From Balamuthia mandrillaris (lineage: Eukaryota > Discosea > Longamoebia > Balamuthiidae), in the NCBI GenBank assembly GCA_031835245.1, contig JAVKOQ010000060.1:62001-126000 (forward strand): a DNA stretch of 64,000 bases, in the 5' to 3' direction. The notes beneath the pieces were generated by a model, which was not told where the DNA came from, did not search any database, and worked only from the letters and a program-made list of their open reading frames with translations. Each line of letters begins with the position of its first letter. Position 1 is the stretch's first letter. Position numbers and translations under genes: made by a program. Below, piece by piece: positions 1 to 11,394 of this stretch.

Positions 1-1225
1 GCATCTCCACGCCGATCACCTTGTTGACCTCGTCCAGCTTGGAGATAATGTTGAGGCGAACCTCGGGGAAGTCGTCTTTCAGCAGCTGCAGGAAGAGGTC
101 CAGCAGGTGCTCCAGCGTTTTCTCCTTGCCAAACACAGGGGCCAATCCCATTATTACAGAAGCCAATGCAGCTAATTTTTTTTAAGGTTTGTTGGTAAAT
201 AATAGATAGAAAAAAAAGCAAGAAGAGGAGAAGAGGAATGCAAAAAGGAAGGAAAGAAACCTCTAGCGTGCTGTGAGCCATCTGAAACGAGTTCCTTGAT
301 GCAGGGAAGGATATGTTTAATAGATACTTCCACGGGCAACTTTTTGCAAACGCCGGTAACCTTGAAGGCACCCGCCGTCCTGACCTCTGCCTCTGTGTCC
401 TTCAACAAACGCACGAAAGCGGGCACGAGTTCTGCCTCTGTTGTCTCCGGTCCCAAAGCATCGCACAACTGTAATGCAGTTTACAAAGATTAGAAAGAAT
501 TGTTCTGAGTTTCAAATATGAACAAAAAAATATAAAAACAAAACAAAACAAAAGTTAAATAACACTTGCCTCGACAAACTTCTCGGCCATCATGTAGCGA
601 ACTCGCCATGATCGGTCAGTGGCACAGGCACGCACGATGGGAAGTACGTATGTGCTCCTCTCCTCCGCGTTGAACAGCTTGCCCATAGAGACGCAAGTCT
701 CAACGACGAGCAAGCGGACAGAGTCCTGCTCGTCTTTGGCAAGTTTATGGAAGATCGGCACCAGCTCCTCAATAATGTGTTCTTTGGATGCAGCAGGTAC
801 AAAGTTCTAAGAGATATTTAAAAGTTAGAACATCAAAAGCAATTAAAAAGAAAGAGAAAAGGAAGCAAAGGAAAGATAGAAAAAATATATACCTTCAAAG
901 CAGAAGAACTTGCCCGGCGGACCATTGGTGTTTCATCATCGCTTAATTTTTTGAACAGAGCGCGCATCTCCTTCTGGATTGCAGGGTCAGAAATGCGGGG
1001 ATAGGCAGAGGCAAAGAGACCGCAGGCAGAGGTGCGGCAGGTGAACCAATCACCAGTGGCCAAACGTTTGATAAGGGGGATAAAGTCCGAGTTGAAACGT
1101 GCGTCTGGCAAAACCTCTTCCACCAAGCAAAGTGACTCTACAGCCTACAAAAATAAATAAACAGAAACGGAATAAGTTCATGGCATTTGAGGAAGTGAAC
1201 AGGAAAAAGAGGGACTGGAGGGAGG

Positions 1226-1265
<40 letters not shown>

Positions 1266-1943
1266 GAGAGAGAGAGGGAGAGATGAAGAGAAGAGAAACT
1301 TACTTTTTCTCTTACAACAGTCTCTTCCACAGTGGCAAGCGTTTCCAATGGCGTAAGAAGGCAATAAGCTTCCTCAGGTCCTCCCACCAAGTCTACAAAC
1401 TTGCCCAATTCCTCCGCCAAAGCCAACAAAACCTCGTCTTCATCATCCACACAGTCTTTTTGTTTTTAAAGGAAGGAACAAAAAGCAGAAGGAGAATAGA
1501 TACCGAATTACGTTAATGAATTGACATTTAAAAAAGCAGACGGAAAAGGAACAAAGAAGGAGAGGAAAAGGAAAGAAAAGAAAGAGAGAGGAGACGAGGG
1601 AGGAAGAGAGGAGGGACGTAGAAGAAAGAGGAAGAACAAGGGGGAAAATAAAAATCTGTTGTTGGGTTGTTGATAAGAAGGAGAAAGAAAGTACCGTTTG
1701 TCAGGTAAGGAAGCAGCTCCGAGCGAGTCCGTTCGGGACCCAAGGCGCGGGCAATGGAGCCCAGACGATGGATGGAGTTCAGTCGGAGTTGGATGTCCTC
1801 ATTTTTAAGTTCGTCTATCAACAGCTGAATGGGAAGGAGAGAGTCGTCCCCTTTTTCGGCTGAGCAGTCGATAAATAGAACGGTGGAGAGGTAAGCGAAG
1901 CACCGACAAATTAAAAAAGAAGGGAAAGAATAACAATAGTACC

Positions 1944-1984
<41 letters not shown>

Positions 1985-2004
1985 CAACGCAACATACCGC
2001 TCAT
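1..2004 (-). CDS. PPP2R1: PP2A 65-kDa scaffold subunit A (PR65), C-terminus off window
   Basis: Scaffold of protein phosphatase 2A: stacked HEAT repeats that hold the catalytic C and regulatory B subunits in cytosol and nucleus. Seven exons on the minus strand: 2004-1998, 1859-1695, 1455-1304, 1144-893, 806-570, 468-261 and 171 to the window edge. The spliced product gives about 397 residues of a family usually near 590, so the last third lies beyond position 1. Hallmarks are the N-terminal [20 protein letters not shown], then [51 protein letters not shown] and [14 protein letters not shown], in the order seen in animal PR65. Exon 1 carries only ATG plus four bases. The intron after exon 5 starts GCAAGT, so it is GC-AG. 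The gene is divergent from QCR9. Identity is certain; only the C-terminus is unseen. Confidence 0.96.
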
Positions 2005-2837
2005 TGTGTTTTTTTTAAATGTGTAAAGGTTTTGGTTTGGTGCCGCGGCTAGTTCTATGAACGTCCTACAAGGTAGCAGGGTTTTTTTTTTTTGGATGAG
2101 TTTGCGTTTTCGAATGATAAGAGGGAAAAAAAAAGACCACAACAGAAAAAACCAAATAAAAAAAAAACGAAAAAGATAATCAATCCGTTCCCATCACGAT
2201 TCACACCTCTCTCTCTCTTTCTCGTCAAATCGGATCAAAAAAAAAAGCATTCTCTTCTCCCACAAACACACACGAACAATCAAAAGCATGAACAGAAGAA
2301 TATAATAATAATAAAAAAAGAAGAAGAACAAGATGAACGCACTTTCAAAAAACAAACGTAGTATCGGCCGCTACTCGTTTCCTTCCAATCTTTCCCCCCT
2401 GAATTTTGTCCTCTATTTTTTTTCCCCTTTCGCAAAAGAAAGAAAAGAAAAAATTAACGCAGCGACCGCAATCAGAAAAAAAAAATGGCGGAGTTTGCCA
2501 AAAACGGGTCTCTCATTGGTTCCCGCTCAAAATAATTGTGAATACTTTTTCATGTGACCTCGATTTATGGTTTCGTGTCGATACCTCCATTTGATTGTGG
2601 ATTGGTGCAAAATTTCAAACCACCACTCGCGTTTCTGTTCGTAGGGTCAGATCAGATCATCGTGTCGAAAAAATATCGCAGCTGGCTGATAATCCAAGAT
2701 AAATTTCTGCTTAGTGAACGATAATAATCGTAAAGCAAAAGAAACAAAAAAAAAGCGCACACACATCGGAGAGCGGATCATCGATTGGAGTCGATTTTTT
2801 CCCCCTGTTGGACCTTTTCAGAAAAATAGAGCTCGCA
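2005..2837. promoter_or_regulatory. Divergent intergenic region PP2A-A / QCR9
   Basis: 833 bp between two divergent start codons. It is A/T-rich with long A and T runs and no open frame that looks like protein. It must hold the 5' UTRs and promoters of both genes. I see no TATA box that I would defend. Confidence 0.5.
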
Positions 2838-2989
2838 ATGGACCCCAAAACCACCAACCTGCTTTACAAGAACGTGTTGAAGAGGAACTCCACCTTCATC
2901 TCCTTCGTCATCCTGGGCGCTGTTGCCACCGAGGTCTTTTCTGGAGCCTTCACCGACACCTTTTGGAGATTCATGAACCGAGGCGTTCG

Positions 2990-3035
<46 letters not shown>

Positions 3036-3151
3036 TCCCTTTTACATAATACTCATCAGAATTAAAAAATAATCTATAGAAACTGTGGGCCGACTTTAAG
3101 CGCGACGTCTACCCCAAGATTAAAGCAAAGAAAGAAGGAGGCGACGAATAA
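2838..3151 (+). CDS. QCR9: Cytochrome bc1 complex subunit 9
   Basis: Small subunit of respiratory complex III (UQCR10/QCR9 family), a single-span protein of the inner mitochondrial membrane beside cytochrome c1. Exons 2838-2984 and 3080-3151 give 72 residues, close to the family's 60-66. The sequence shows the N-terminal LLYKNVLKRNSTF, a hydrophobic span FISFVILGAVATEVF at about residues 20-34, and the conserved end of the span followed by NRG/KLWADFK across the splice, which matches the animal NEGKLW motif. The intron has a GTTCGT donor and a (CT)n run directly after it. There is no separate presequence, as is usual for this subunit. Confidence 0.9.
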
Positions 3152-3406
3152 ACACACAGAACGACAGATCGGATTAAGCGGTATTTTTTTTCTTGCGTGT
3201 GAGAGCAGACGTGATCTACATGTTTGTTTTGTTTTATGGAGTGGATAGGGAGAGCAGAGAGGTTTTTTTTTTTGTTGATTTTATGAAGGTGGAACTGAAC
3301 ACCACAACGAAGAAGAGGGGCAGTCTTCTTCTCCGGCTACACACACACAAACACACAGCTGCTGGCCAGCAGACTGAAAAAAAAAAAAAACGAAACCAGC
3401 TCGCTC

Positions 3407-3530
3407 TTAGGCAAACATGTCGTACTCGTCCTCCACAATGTCGTCGTAGGCTGCTGCGCTTTTGGCTGCTGGTGCTTTCTTCTTTCCTCCTTTTTTGTTT
3501 GAAAACAAACGAGAAGAGAGGAGTGAGAAG

Positions 3531-3581
<51 letters not shown>

Positions 3582-4834
3582 AGAAACGAAGAGCAAGAAG
3601 CTAAAAAAGAAGAGAATAAAGAAAGGAAGGAGAAGGAAGAATGGAAAGAAAAAGACGAACCCTTTTTCTTTTTGGTGGAGCTGGCCTTGATTTTATCGTT
3701 GATGAGGACGCCCACAAGAGCGCTCAGCTCCTTCAGATCTTCTGGAGTTACGTTGTTTGAAGATTCTCTGATCACTGTCTTCAACAAGTGTGTGTAGTGA
3801 TAACTTTCCTGTTGTTGTTAGGACTTCGGTTAGAGCTCATGAAAAAGGTGACAAAGGGGATGGACAGAAGCGCGGAAGAGCAAAGGAATGAGGAGAAGAG
3901 AAGAGGAGAACGAAAAGAGAACAAAGAAAGAGAGAACAAAACAAAAAAGAAAAGAGAAAATCAAGTGGACATACTTGGTAGGGTGTTAACTTTGCAGCCA
4001 CCATCTTTCCATATCTCGTAAAGTCTCTCTCCGTCTTTGGTTTGAAAGTGTCCAGCGTGGAGCCCTGCTCTCCTTCCTGCCCTTCTCCCGCACCCTCCCC
4101 CTCCTCTCCTCCAAACAGCGCCTCGTTCTCATCCTGGTTGATGCCAAAGGCCTCCATGGCGTTCTCCAAGTCGGCAGCCTCCACTCGGGCCTGACGAGCG
4201 GCCCGTTCCTCCTTGGAGAGGGAGTACTCGCCGAGAACGGGGGAGGAGCTTTCCGCCGCCCGTTTCTCCTGTTCTTCCTTTCTGAGCTTCTTCATGCCGG
4301 ACTTCTTCTTGGTGGAGGTCTTTTGAAAGTTCTTCTTCTCCCCACTGGCAGCTGGGGCAGCGCCTCCTTCAGGCTTGGGCACGCTGTCCCAGCTTTCCAG
4401 CACGTTCTCGGCCTCGTCTACTTCGTCGTCAAAGGTTTGGGTCGAGGTGGCCACAGAGGGCACTTCAAAGTCATCATCGTCTGCAACAGCCGTGCGAAGG
4501 AAAAGCAAATAGAAAAACGTGGAGGAAACGAGTAGCAAAAAAAAAAAGGTGAGAAATAGGATACGGTGAAGAGCGGGAGAGAAAAACAACAATAGAGATG
4601 AAATGAAGAACAAGAAGCATTAAAAAAAAATATAATAATAATAATCAAAAACGAGTAAGAACAAACACATAAAGGCAAACAGAAAAGTTGTTTTTGCAAG
4701 CAACAATACGATGCAGAGCGAAGGAAAAGCGAACAACATAGCACAACATCGAGGGGGAAAAAAAATAACAAAACAATGAAAGAAGGAAACAACGAAAGCA
4801 CCAAAACAAACAAAATAATATTACCCCATGACAT
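3407..4834 (-). CDS. EIF3J: Translation initiation factor eIF3 subunit J
   Basis: Loosely bound eIF3 subunit (yeast Hcr1) that acts at the 40S decoding centre and in ribosome recycling. Four exons: 4834-4825, 4480-3975, 3808-3661, 3489-3407; 248 residues. After splicing the N-terminus reads MSWDDDDFEVP, the family signature. An acidic region with WDSVPKPE follows, then a lysine-rich stretch, then the conserved ERDFTRYGKMVAAKLTPY core joined by splicing to ESYHYTHLLKTVIRES. The tail is KKK-rich with an acidic end EDEYDMFA. Exon 1 is only 10 coding bases. Introns carry GA on the plus strand, which is (CT)n in sense. The gene is divergent from Cpn10, whose start is 428 bp away. Confidence 0.95.
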
Positions 4835-5262
4835 GGTTTCTGCTGCTTCTCGTTCTCTTTCCCTTGCTCTCTCCCCTTTGTTCGCTACCAAAGCAAAAAG
4901 ACACACAACGATGGTCTTTTTTTTTCCCCTAATCACTTCCCTCCCTCGCACAACTGGTGCTTTGCACTGAGTGCCTTTCTCCCGTGCGAACGCGCCTTTT
5001 TGAGAGTTTTTTTTTCCAAGTTGTGTGAAACTACTCCCCAAACAACAGGGTTGTCGACAATATATATTTTGAAATTTCGTGGAGATACTGGAAAGCGAGA
5101 ACCGGAAAATTTCCAAATGAGCTGCGTCGGATATTTTTTTATTTTTCCTGGTAGAGAGCGACCCTCATGTCAATTTTTTTTTGCTTTGTGTTCTGTTTTT
5201 TTCGCTCCGAACAAAAAAAAAAACCAAGTCAGAAAAAACACACACTCCTCTCACACAACACA

Positions 5263-5714
5263 ATGGTACGTTCCCGCCCTCTTCTCTTTGTCTATGCTGC
5301 GTTCGCGATAAATGTAGTAGCGAGAATACAAGATGAAGACCTATGAATACACTGAACTAACTCGTTCTTTTTTTTTTTGCTCTACTTTTTTTCACCCTCT
5401 CCCCTCTTCTTCACTCCCAGTCCTCAAAGCGATTGGTGCCTCTCTTTGATCGTGTGCTCATCCGCAAGCTTCAACCCCAAAAGACGACGGTGGGTGGTAT
5501 TGTGCTTCCCGAGTCCGCCACAAAGAAGGTCAACCAGGGCACAGTCGTCGCGGTGGGCCCCGGCGCTCGCGACAGGGAGGGCCGAATGATCCCAATGTCC
5601 GTGAAGCCCGGAGACAGTGTGCTGCTGTCCGAGTTTGGAGGCACCGAGGTGGAGCTCGGCGGTGAGGAGCTTGCCCTCTACAGAGAGGATGAGATCCTTG
5701 GCAAGCTCGAGTAA
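5263..5714 (+). CDS. HSPE1: Mitochondrial co-chaperonin 10 (GroES/HSP10)
   Basis: Seven-subunit lid of the Hsp60 folding chamber in the mitochondrial matrix. Exon 1 is the ATG alone (5263-5265) and exon 2 runs 5421-5714. The product is 97 residues, the family length. It begins MSSKRLVPLFDRVLIRKLQP and contains the mobile loop region TTVGGIVLPESA, the dome region and KPGDSVLLSEFGGTEV, ending in LYREDEILGKLE. The N-terminus is basic and short, consistent with the non-cleaved targeting signal of mitochondrial Cpn10. The ATG at 5263 is chosen because GTACGT follows it directly and the (T)n/CAG acceptor at 5420 restores the conserved SKRLVPL start. Confidence 0.95.
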
Positions 5715-5964
5715 AACAACAAAGAGGACATCCACACTTGCCGCTGTTTTTTTCTCTATTTAATTTTTTTTGATCAATCTTTTTTTTTTCTTTTGTCGAA
5801 TTTTTTTTTTGTGTGGCCATTTCATCAGGACGTCATGAAAAACTTCCGGAGCGAAGGTCAACTACTGCTAACAACGAGAACCATTTGGTCACGATGGGTC
5901 GACAATTAATTAGCGTACCAAAAGAAAAAAAAAAGGGTAGTGACGACGCCGAGCACAAACAAAA

Positions 5965-7884
5965 ATGGCAGAGCAAGAACGAAAGGAGGAAGTATGCCCT
6001 CCTCAGGAGGAGGAGGAGGATAAAGAGGAAGCTCCTTCTTCTTCTTCTTCTTACGATGCTCCTATCAACCCTCCACTAGAGGAGCAACCCAATGATGTTG
6101 ACCAGAGTGATCCACCCCTGCGGCCACCGTCAACAACTCCTGCGTCAGGGGAAGAGGCCGCCACCAGTGCGTTACCCCCACCACAAAAAGAAAAAGAAGA
6201 AGAAGAAGCCACGCCACCAACTTCAACTCCTGCCATGCCCGACAAAGAAGGAGAGGAGCAAGAAAAAGGGTTGAAGCAACAATTGGAGGATTTGCGGGAG
6301 AAACACACCAAGGCGGTTCGTCTCTTCCAACTTTCCAAGAAAAAATGTGCCGACTACAACCGAGTGGTCGCCGAGAAGGAGCAAGAGAACGAGGAGCTTC
6401 GTGCCCTCCTCCAACAAAAAGGGGAGGCGGACCAGGCCCTCCAGGTTCGTGTGGCAGCAGCGGAGGCCAGAGCAGCCCGGCTGGAGCAAGAGTCCGCCGA
6501 GGCGCTCCGCAAGGCAGAGAAGGAGAGAGAGGAGATGCGAGAGGAGGTGAAGTCGCTGAGGGCTCGGTTGAGAGAGGAGAAGGAGTCAGAGGAAGCGCTG
6601 GAGAAAAAGGCGAGGCAGGAGCAGGAGGAGTTGAGGGAGGAGGCCAACTCGCTAAGAGCGCGGCTGGAGCAGAGGGAGAGGCAGTTGCAGCAGGTGAGGG
6701 AGGAGTTTGGAGCCTACAAGGTGCGAGCCACCGTTGCTCTTCATCAATTGGAGAGACAGAAGCAAAGTGGAGCAAAGAAAATAGATGAAGAAGTAGAAGA
6801 AGCAGAAACAGAGAAAGAAGAAAAAGGAGAACAAGAACATGAACAGAAAATGGAAGGAGCACATGAAAAGATAGAACAAGAGAATAGGAATGCACAGTCA
6901 AAAGAGGGAGCAGAAGAAGATAAGGAAAAGAGACAACGAACGAACAGTGTAAGAAAGAAGGTGGAGGAGAAAGAACAAGAAGATGAAAATGAAACCTTTA
7001 AGACGAATCCTTTCTTGGAAGCTACAGTACAAAAGTTGCAACGGAGAAACGAAGAGTTAGCTCAGGAGCGAGAAGAACTGCAGCAGCGGTTGCGAAAGGA
7101 GAGAAGAGAGCACCAGGACTTGATGAACGCCAAAGACAGAGCCCTGGAGGACCTTTGGCAAAGCGAACAACGGCACAAAGCCGCCATCGAACAACTGGAA
7201 CAACAAGAAAGAGAACTTCGCTCTCAACATTCTACTGGTAACTTTTTTGTTTTCATATTATTATCTTTTCGTTTTCTGTTATGCTGCATTTTTTAATTTT
7301 TTTGTTTTAACTTATTTTCGTTTTGTTGATGGATACAAAGAAATAATTGCGTTGAAGAAAGAGTTGGAGGACACAAGGTCCAGCTTGCAGGAGGAGTTGG
7401 CTTCAGTGCAACACAGGCAAGAAGCTGAACTCCAAGCCAAAGAGGAGGAGAACAGAAAGCTTAACAGAAAGATAACGGTTCGTTCGAATATATCTCTTCT
7501 CTTTTTCTTATTTCGCTGTTATTTCTTCATTCTGTTATTCGATGAAAGGACTTATAGGAAATGTCGTCAAAGGCATTGGAACAACGTATTCGTCTTTTAC
7601 AAGGCATGCAAGGATCCTCTTCAGAAGAGCATACAGAAAAAACAACAAAGCGCAATTCTCAAAATATAAATAAGACTGTTTTGGAGGCGAAATTTAACGG
7701 GACCTCAACAAGCGAAGAAAAAGAAGCAGTCGGATTGCAAACATCACCTGACCGATCTACCTTATCCAATGGAGCTCCTCAATATGCCAGTGGCATAGCC
7801 TTACCGTCTATCAAACTTCCACAAAGCACCCCATTACAGGCATTTTTTTCTTTTCTTCTTTTCCTCCCTCTTTTGTTCTCTTCT

Positions 7885-7932
<48 letters not shown>

Positions 7933-8215
7933 CTGCTGACAAATAACGTTTTTTTCAGGATGCCGCTCCTTCACTCTTGTTTTACGATCATTTGAAACGG
8001 ACTCAATCGGAGGAGTGTCAACGTCTGCGCCAACAATTGCAGGAAATGACGGAGAGCCTGTCAGACCATCAACGCATGGTGCAGTTGCTGCAAATGCAAG
8101 AGAGGGTCTTGAAGGAGGAGATCCGAGAAATGGAGCGAAATCATAAACGGACAGAGTTAAGCGAAAATGATATATCGTTCGTCTTCTCTCTCTCGCGCGC
8201 TCTCTCTCTCTCCCT

Positions 8216-8293
<78 letters not shown>

Positions 8294-8553
8294 TCTTATT
8301 TTCTTTAATACGCAGATATTTGAAAAACGTGATGGTAAAGTTTTTGGTCAAGCCACAAGAACATGAAGCGGTATTAGCGGTAATAGCGAGAATACTTCAG
8401 TTTTCTCCAGAGGAACAGCGGCAAATACAAGAAGCACGGAAGCAAGAGCGGAGTCTTTGGGACAAAGTTCGTATTTCTTCCAGAAATGGAGGCCTCTTTC
8501 CTTGGTCGCTAACCTTAAACAAAAGGTTTGGAGCGGAAGAACATGAGAGCTAA
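5965..8553 (+). CDS. GRIP-domain golgin (trans-Golgi coiled-coil tether)
   Basis: Long coiled-coil protein with a C-terminal GRIP domain, which in this family binds Arl1-GTP on trans-Golgi membranes. Five exons: 5965-7237, 7341-7477, 7558-7839, 7959-8176, 8316-8553; 715 residues. Residues about 1-100 are acidic and Pro/Ser-rich. From about 100 to 630 the protein is heptad-rich Glu/Lys/Arg/Gln. GRIP starts around residue 632 with DISYLKNVMVKFL and continues FSPEEQRQI. The invariant YLKN motif is split by an intron with a GTTCGT donor. The exon 3 donor is CAG/GCATTT, a GC-AG intron. The last intron holds an 80-base (CT)n run. An alternative last splice at 8467 would end the protein earlier at 8545. 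Which golgin paralogue it represents cannot be told. Confidence 0.85.
8202..8286 (+). repeat. Longest (CT)n tract, golgin intron 4
   Basis: About 85 bp of CT dinucleotide in an intron. Comparable sense-strand (CT)n tracts occur in introns of most genes here: near 1240 and 1955 (PP2A, minus), 3000 (QCR9), 3545 (eIF3j, minus), 7890, 15320 (TLC), 17000 (PLB-like), 23465 (NUP42-like), 30093 (CudA-like), 39415, 39790, 40860 and 42178 (ZGRF1), 54140 (Twinkle, minus), 58607, 59743 and 60330 (STK11IP). Confidence 0.95.
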
Positions 8554-8692
8554 GGAGCAAAAGGTGCTGTTGATGTTGTTTAAACGAACAGCACTTAAGG
8601 AAAATATGTACAGAAAAAAGTGGCAAATCTTCAAAGAAATAAGAAGAGGATCAAAGAAGTAGGAAGCAAGACACCGGCTTTATTCACAGCAA

Positions 8693-9994
8693 TTAGACGT
8701 ATGTGATCGTTTTGGCACGCTTTCTATTGTTTGCCATCATCATTTCCTGTTCTTTCCTCAACACCGCTTTCTCGTCTTCTATCATCTGCTCCATGCTTAC
8801 TCCGTGGCTCACATGCACCTTCTCAAAAGTCAATCCCTTTTCTGCCTCTTCTTCTATCGCTTTATTGTTCCTCTTCTTATTCTTCATCCTTCTCTCTTCC
8901 TCCTCCTCTTTCTCCCTCTCCTTCGCCCACAACTCCTGCAATATTCTCTCCTTCTCCTCTTCCTCTTCCTCCACCTCCTTCCTCTGCCTCTCCCACTCGT
9001 TCCATCTCTCCTCTCTCTCCGCCTCCTCTTTGACCTTTTGGCTAACACCCGCGATGGCATTCAGATCTTCCTGGATCTTGTTCAGCTCGAACTGCTCCAA
9101 CAACAGCGCTTCCCTCTCTTTCTCCGCCAGCTCCTCCAATACCGTCTCATCATCAGGATTCTCCTCGGCTCTTTCCCAGGCTCTCTCCACCTCCAGCAAG
9201 GCCTCCTTCTGTACTTGCTCCATCTCCTCCACCTCCCTCACGAGAGAGGAGAGACGTTGAGTCAGCTCCTCCAACTCCTTTTCCTCTTGTTTCAACGCCA
9301 TGACCTCTCTGTGCAGTTGCAGCTGAGCCTCCTCCAATTCTTTCTTACGAAGCGCGGCCATCTTTGCCAGCTCTTCTTTGTTGCTTTGGCGCTCCTCCTT
9401 TGTGATTGCTTTTGTGGAATCTTTCTGTGCTGTTGCATCGTTCCAGTTGTTATAGCCTTCTTCTTCATCGTAGTCATAGTTATTGGCGTGCTTATTCTTA
9501 TTCTTGGCCGTTTTCTTGCTTTGTTGCTGCTCTTCTTGTTCCTGTTGTTCTTGCTGCTTGAACTGTTTCTTGAGTTCGACGGGCAAACGTTCCCTCTCCA
9601 TTTCTTCGATCTTTCTGCGAAGAGCCGCTTTGCCTTCCTCGATCTTTCTCTGGAGGATCTCCTCTTCGCTCCATTGTTGTTGTTGTTTGTTGTTGCCCAG
9701 CTTGTTGTCATCGTCGACCACTTTCCATGCTTTACCTTTCTCGTAAGGCTCGTACCAAGGCGCTTCCTCCTCCTCCTCCTCTTCTTTGTCGTGATAGTTT
9801 TCAACAAAAAAGTCGTCCTCTTCGTATGCCTCCGTCGGCCCCCAAGCTAACAGCTTGCGCATGTGAAAGGCAACGGAGGCGGGCTTGTCCTCGGGAACCA
9901 ACGCCGAAAAACGTATCACCAATGTGAGGCAAAGCAATACCAAAAGGAGTGCTCCCATCCAGGCAAGGTTGCTTGCAACGAATCTTCCTGCCAT
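8693..9994 (-). CDS. Type II membrane protein with long coiled coil
   Basis: Single-exon gene of 433 residues. After a short basic start (MAGRFVASNLAW) comes one membrane span, MGALLLVLLCLTLVIRF, at about residues 13-29. Then follows an acidic Glu/Lys/Gln coiled coil to a basic end, NNRKRAKTITYV. A signal-anchor topology with the coiled coil in the lumen is likely, though topology is inferred. The frame stays open upstream to an ATG at 10150, which would add 52 residues. I prefer the ATG at 9994 because it places the hydrophobic segment at the very N-terminus. No family recognised; low-complexity coiled coil blocks a homology call. It is convergent with the golgin (139 bp between stops). Confidence 0.7.
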   Translation of the reverse strand: MAGRFVASNLAWMGALLLVLLCLTLVIRFSALVPEDKPASVAFHMRKLLAWGPTEAYEEDDFFVENYHDKEEEEEEEAPWYEPYEKGKAWKVVDDDNKLGNNKQQQQWSEEEILQRKIEEGKAALRRKIEEMERERLPVELKKQFKQQEQQEQEEQQQSKKTAKNKNKHANNYDYDEEEGYNNWNDATAQKDSTKAITKEERQSNKEELAKMAALRKKELEEAQLQLHREVMALKQEEKELEELTQRLSSLVREVEEMEQVQKEALLEVERAWERAEENPDDETVLEELAEKEREALLLEQFELNKIQEDLNAIAGVSQKVKEEAEREERWNEWERQRKEVEEEEEEKERILQELWAKEREKEEEEERRMKNKKRNNKAIEEEAEKGLTFEKVHVSHGVSMEQMIEDEKAVLRKEQEMMMANNRKRAKTITYV

Positions 9995-10151
9995 CTTCCG
10001 ACACACCGTGACTGTGCGTAAAGTATTCTTTACTTCGGTTTGTTGTTGCGCCAAACGACGCGATAACGAAAAAAAGGGTGATTCGTGACGTGGCAAAATT
10101 TTTGTGGACAACCCCGGTTCGAACCTCATCAATGGAGCTGCTGGATTCATT

Positions 10152-11106
10152 CTAAATAATTAAAAAAGGGATGTTTTGTTTATTTTGACGAAATAGAACT
10201 CCTAAAGGCTCAAAGATAAGAGCCAAATTACAAAGTTTACATATTACTATAAAGCACTTTTTATGAAACTCTATATTCCACCTCCAAGGAAGTTTGGTAA
10301 CATTAAACTGCTTTACTCTTTTTATCACTCTTTCAATGGTAGAGCACACAGCATGGATACAGTAATTAAGCAAGGTTATCCTTAGTTTGTTAGGCTTTTT
10401 TTCCAGGTTGAGGCACGAACCAAAAAGCCCAATCATGATAATAGGCCTTATTCCCTATTCCACACTCAAAAGGAAGCATCAATGGCTTGAGTTCCTTTGT
10501 GGCTATAGCAATATCTGAGGCTGCTCCTGGCCAAGGTTGAGAAAGATGAATAATTCATGGAACACCAATAGAACATACTAATTGATACTTAATTGTAGTT
10601 CCTTTGACTCCAGCTTGGTAACACCCCCTGCTATATTCATAAGGCTCTTCTATAAGAACTGTTGTGGTATCCACAAAGGATGGAACAGGGAATGCCCAGG
10701 CAATGAATCGGTCCTCAAAGTTGAACTGATAGAAAAAAATTACATTTTCAAATAAAACACAACAGTAAAACAGCAAAAGACAAAAAAAAACCTGTGGTAA
10801 TACTTCATCTATCAGCTTTAACGTGTACCAAAGCCATTTTTTGAAGGTTCGTTCATCCTTCACACCAAATCGGGACTTCAGAACTGACCAGGAAGAGCCA
10901 CTCGTTTTCAGAAAGAAAAGGGACCAAAGGAAATAATAGCCAGAGTACCCTCTCTTGGCTGCGTTCGGTGATATAAGGTCCCACAGCCATGCAACGGCGT
11001 CGCTTGGTAAGCCAAAATGAGCACGAAACTCTTTTTCTTCCTTGCTCCCGACCCACTCTTCTGCCTGTTCTCTCCAGTGTTCGCTGCTCCTTTTCTTTCT
11101 TCTCAT
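10152..11106 (-). pseudogene. DDE transposase relic (PIF/Harbinger-like DDE_Tnp_4)
   Basis: Decayed cut-and-paste transposase on the minus strand. The first part (11106-10796) has a basic start and the helical FGLPSDAVAWLWDLI region. A removable intron follows (GT after LPQ, acceptor before FNFEDR at about 10726). Then comes the first catalytic region FVDTTTVLIEEP, and CYQAGVKGTTIKYQLVCSIG. An in-frame TGA at 10557-10555 interrupts it, yet the same frame continues as coding (QPWPGAASDIAIATKEL, holding the second catalytic Asp). A length change in an A run near 10395 moves the frame to the C-terminal part (STIERVIKRVKQF, PWRWNIEFHK). The expected third acidic residue appears as Asn in GIGNKAYYH. 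One nonsense codon, one frameshift and a lost catalytic residue mark it as dead. Confidence 0.75.
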
Positions 11107-11236
11107 GGTGATTAATTTAGGGCGTTAATTATTAATTACATCTTATTTGTGAAGAAGAGGGAAAAAGAAAGAAAAATTGGTAGGAAAGCAAACGTTCGGA
11201 CTCTCATGTCCACCCGCCATTTTTTGCAGAGAGTTT

Positions 11237-11273
11237 TTCGGTCCGAAAAGCAAACCTTCGGTCCGAAAAGCAA
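11237..11273. repeat. Two direct copies of a 17-bp motif with a palindromic core
   Basis: TTCGGTCCGAAAAGCAA occurs at 11237-11253 and again at 11257-11273, exactly 20 bp apart. Each copy contains TTCGGTCCGAA, an inverted repeat around one central base. It lies between the divergent transposase relic and the helix-turn-helix ORF, so it could be a transposase or regulator binding site, or a subterminal repeat. Function is inference. Confidence 0.6.
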
Positions 11274-11394
11274 CGCTGTGGACTAAGCAGCAGTTCATCG
11301 CCTTGCGTTAACAAAGGGGAACAGCTCCCTTTTGCATCTTCCCTGTTTTCTCCCTTCCACTTCTACACGAGAAGAGTGTTAAAGCCTGCGAAAG

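Noticed and set aside
8804-9850. Leu-rich plus-strand frame opposite the coiled-coil membrane protein
   Set aside because: Antisense of Glu/Lys/Gln codons gives Leu/Phe/Ser; no independent support.
10108-10128. GGTTCGAACC resembling a tRNA T-loop
   Set aside because: No matching acceptor or anticodon arms could be folded on either strand.
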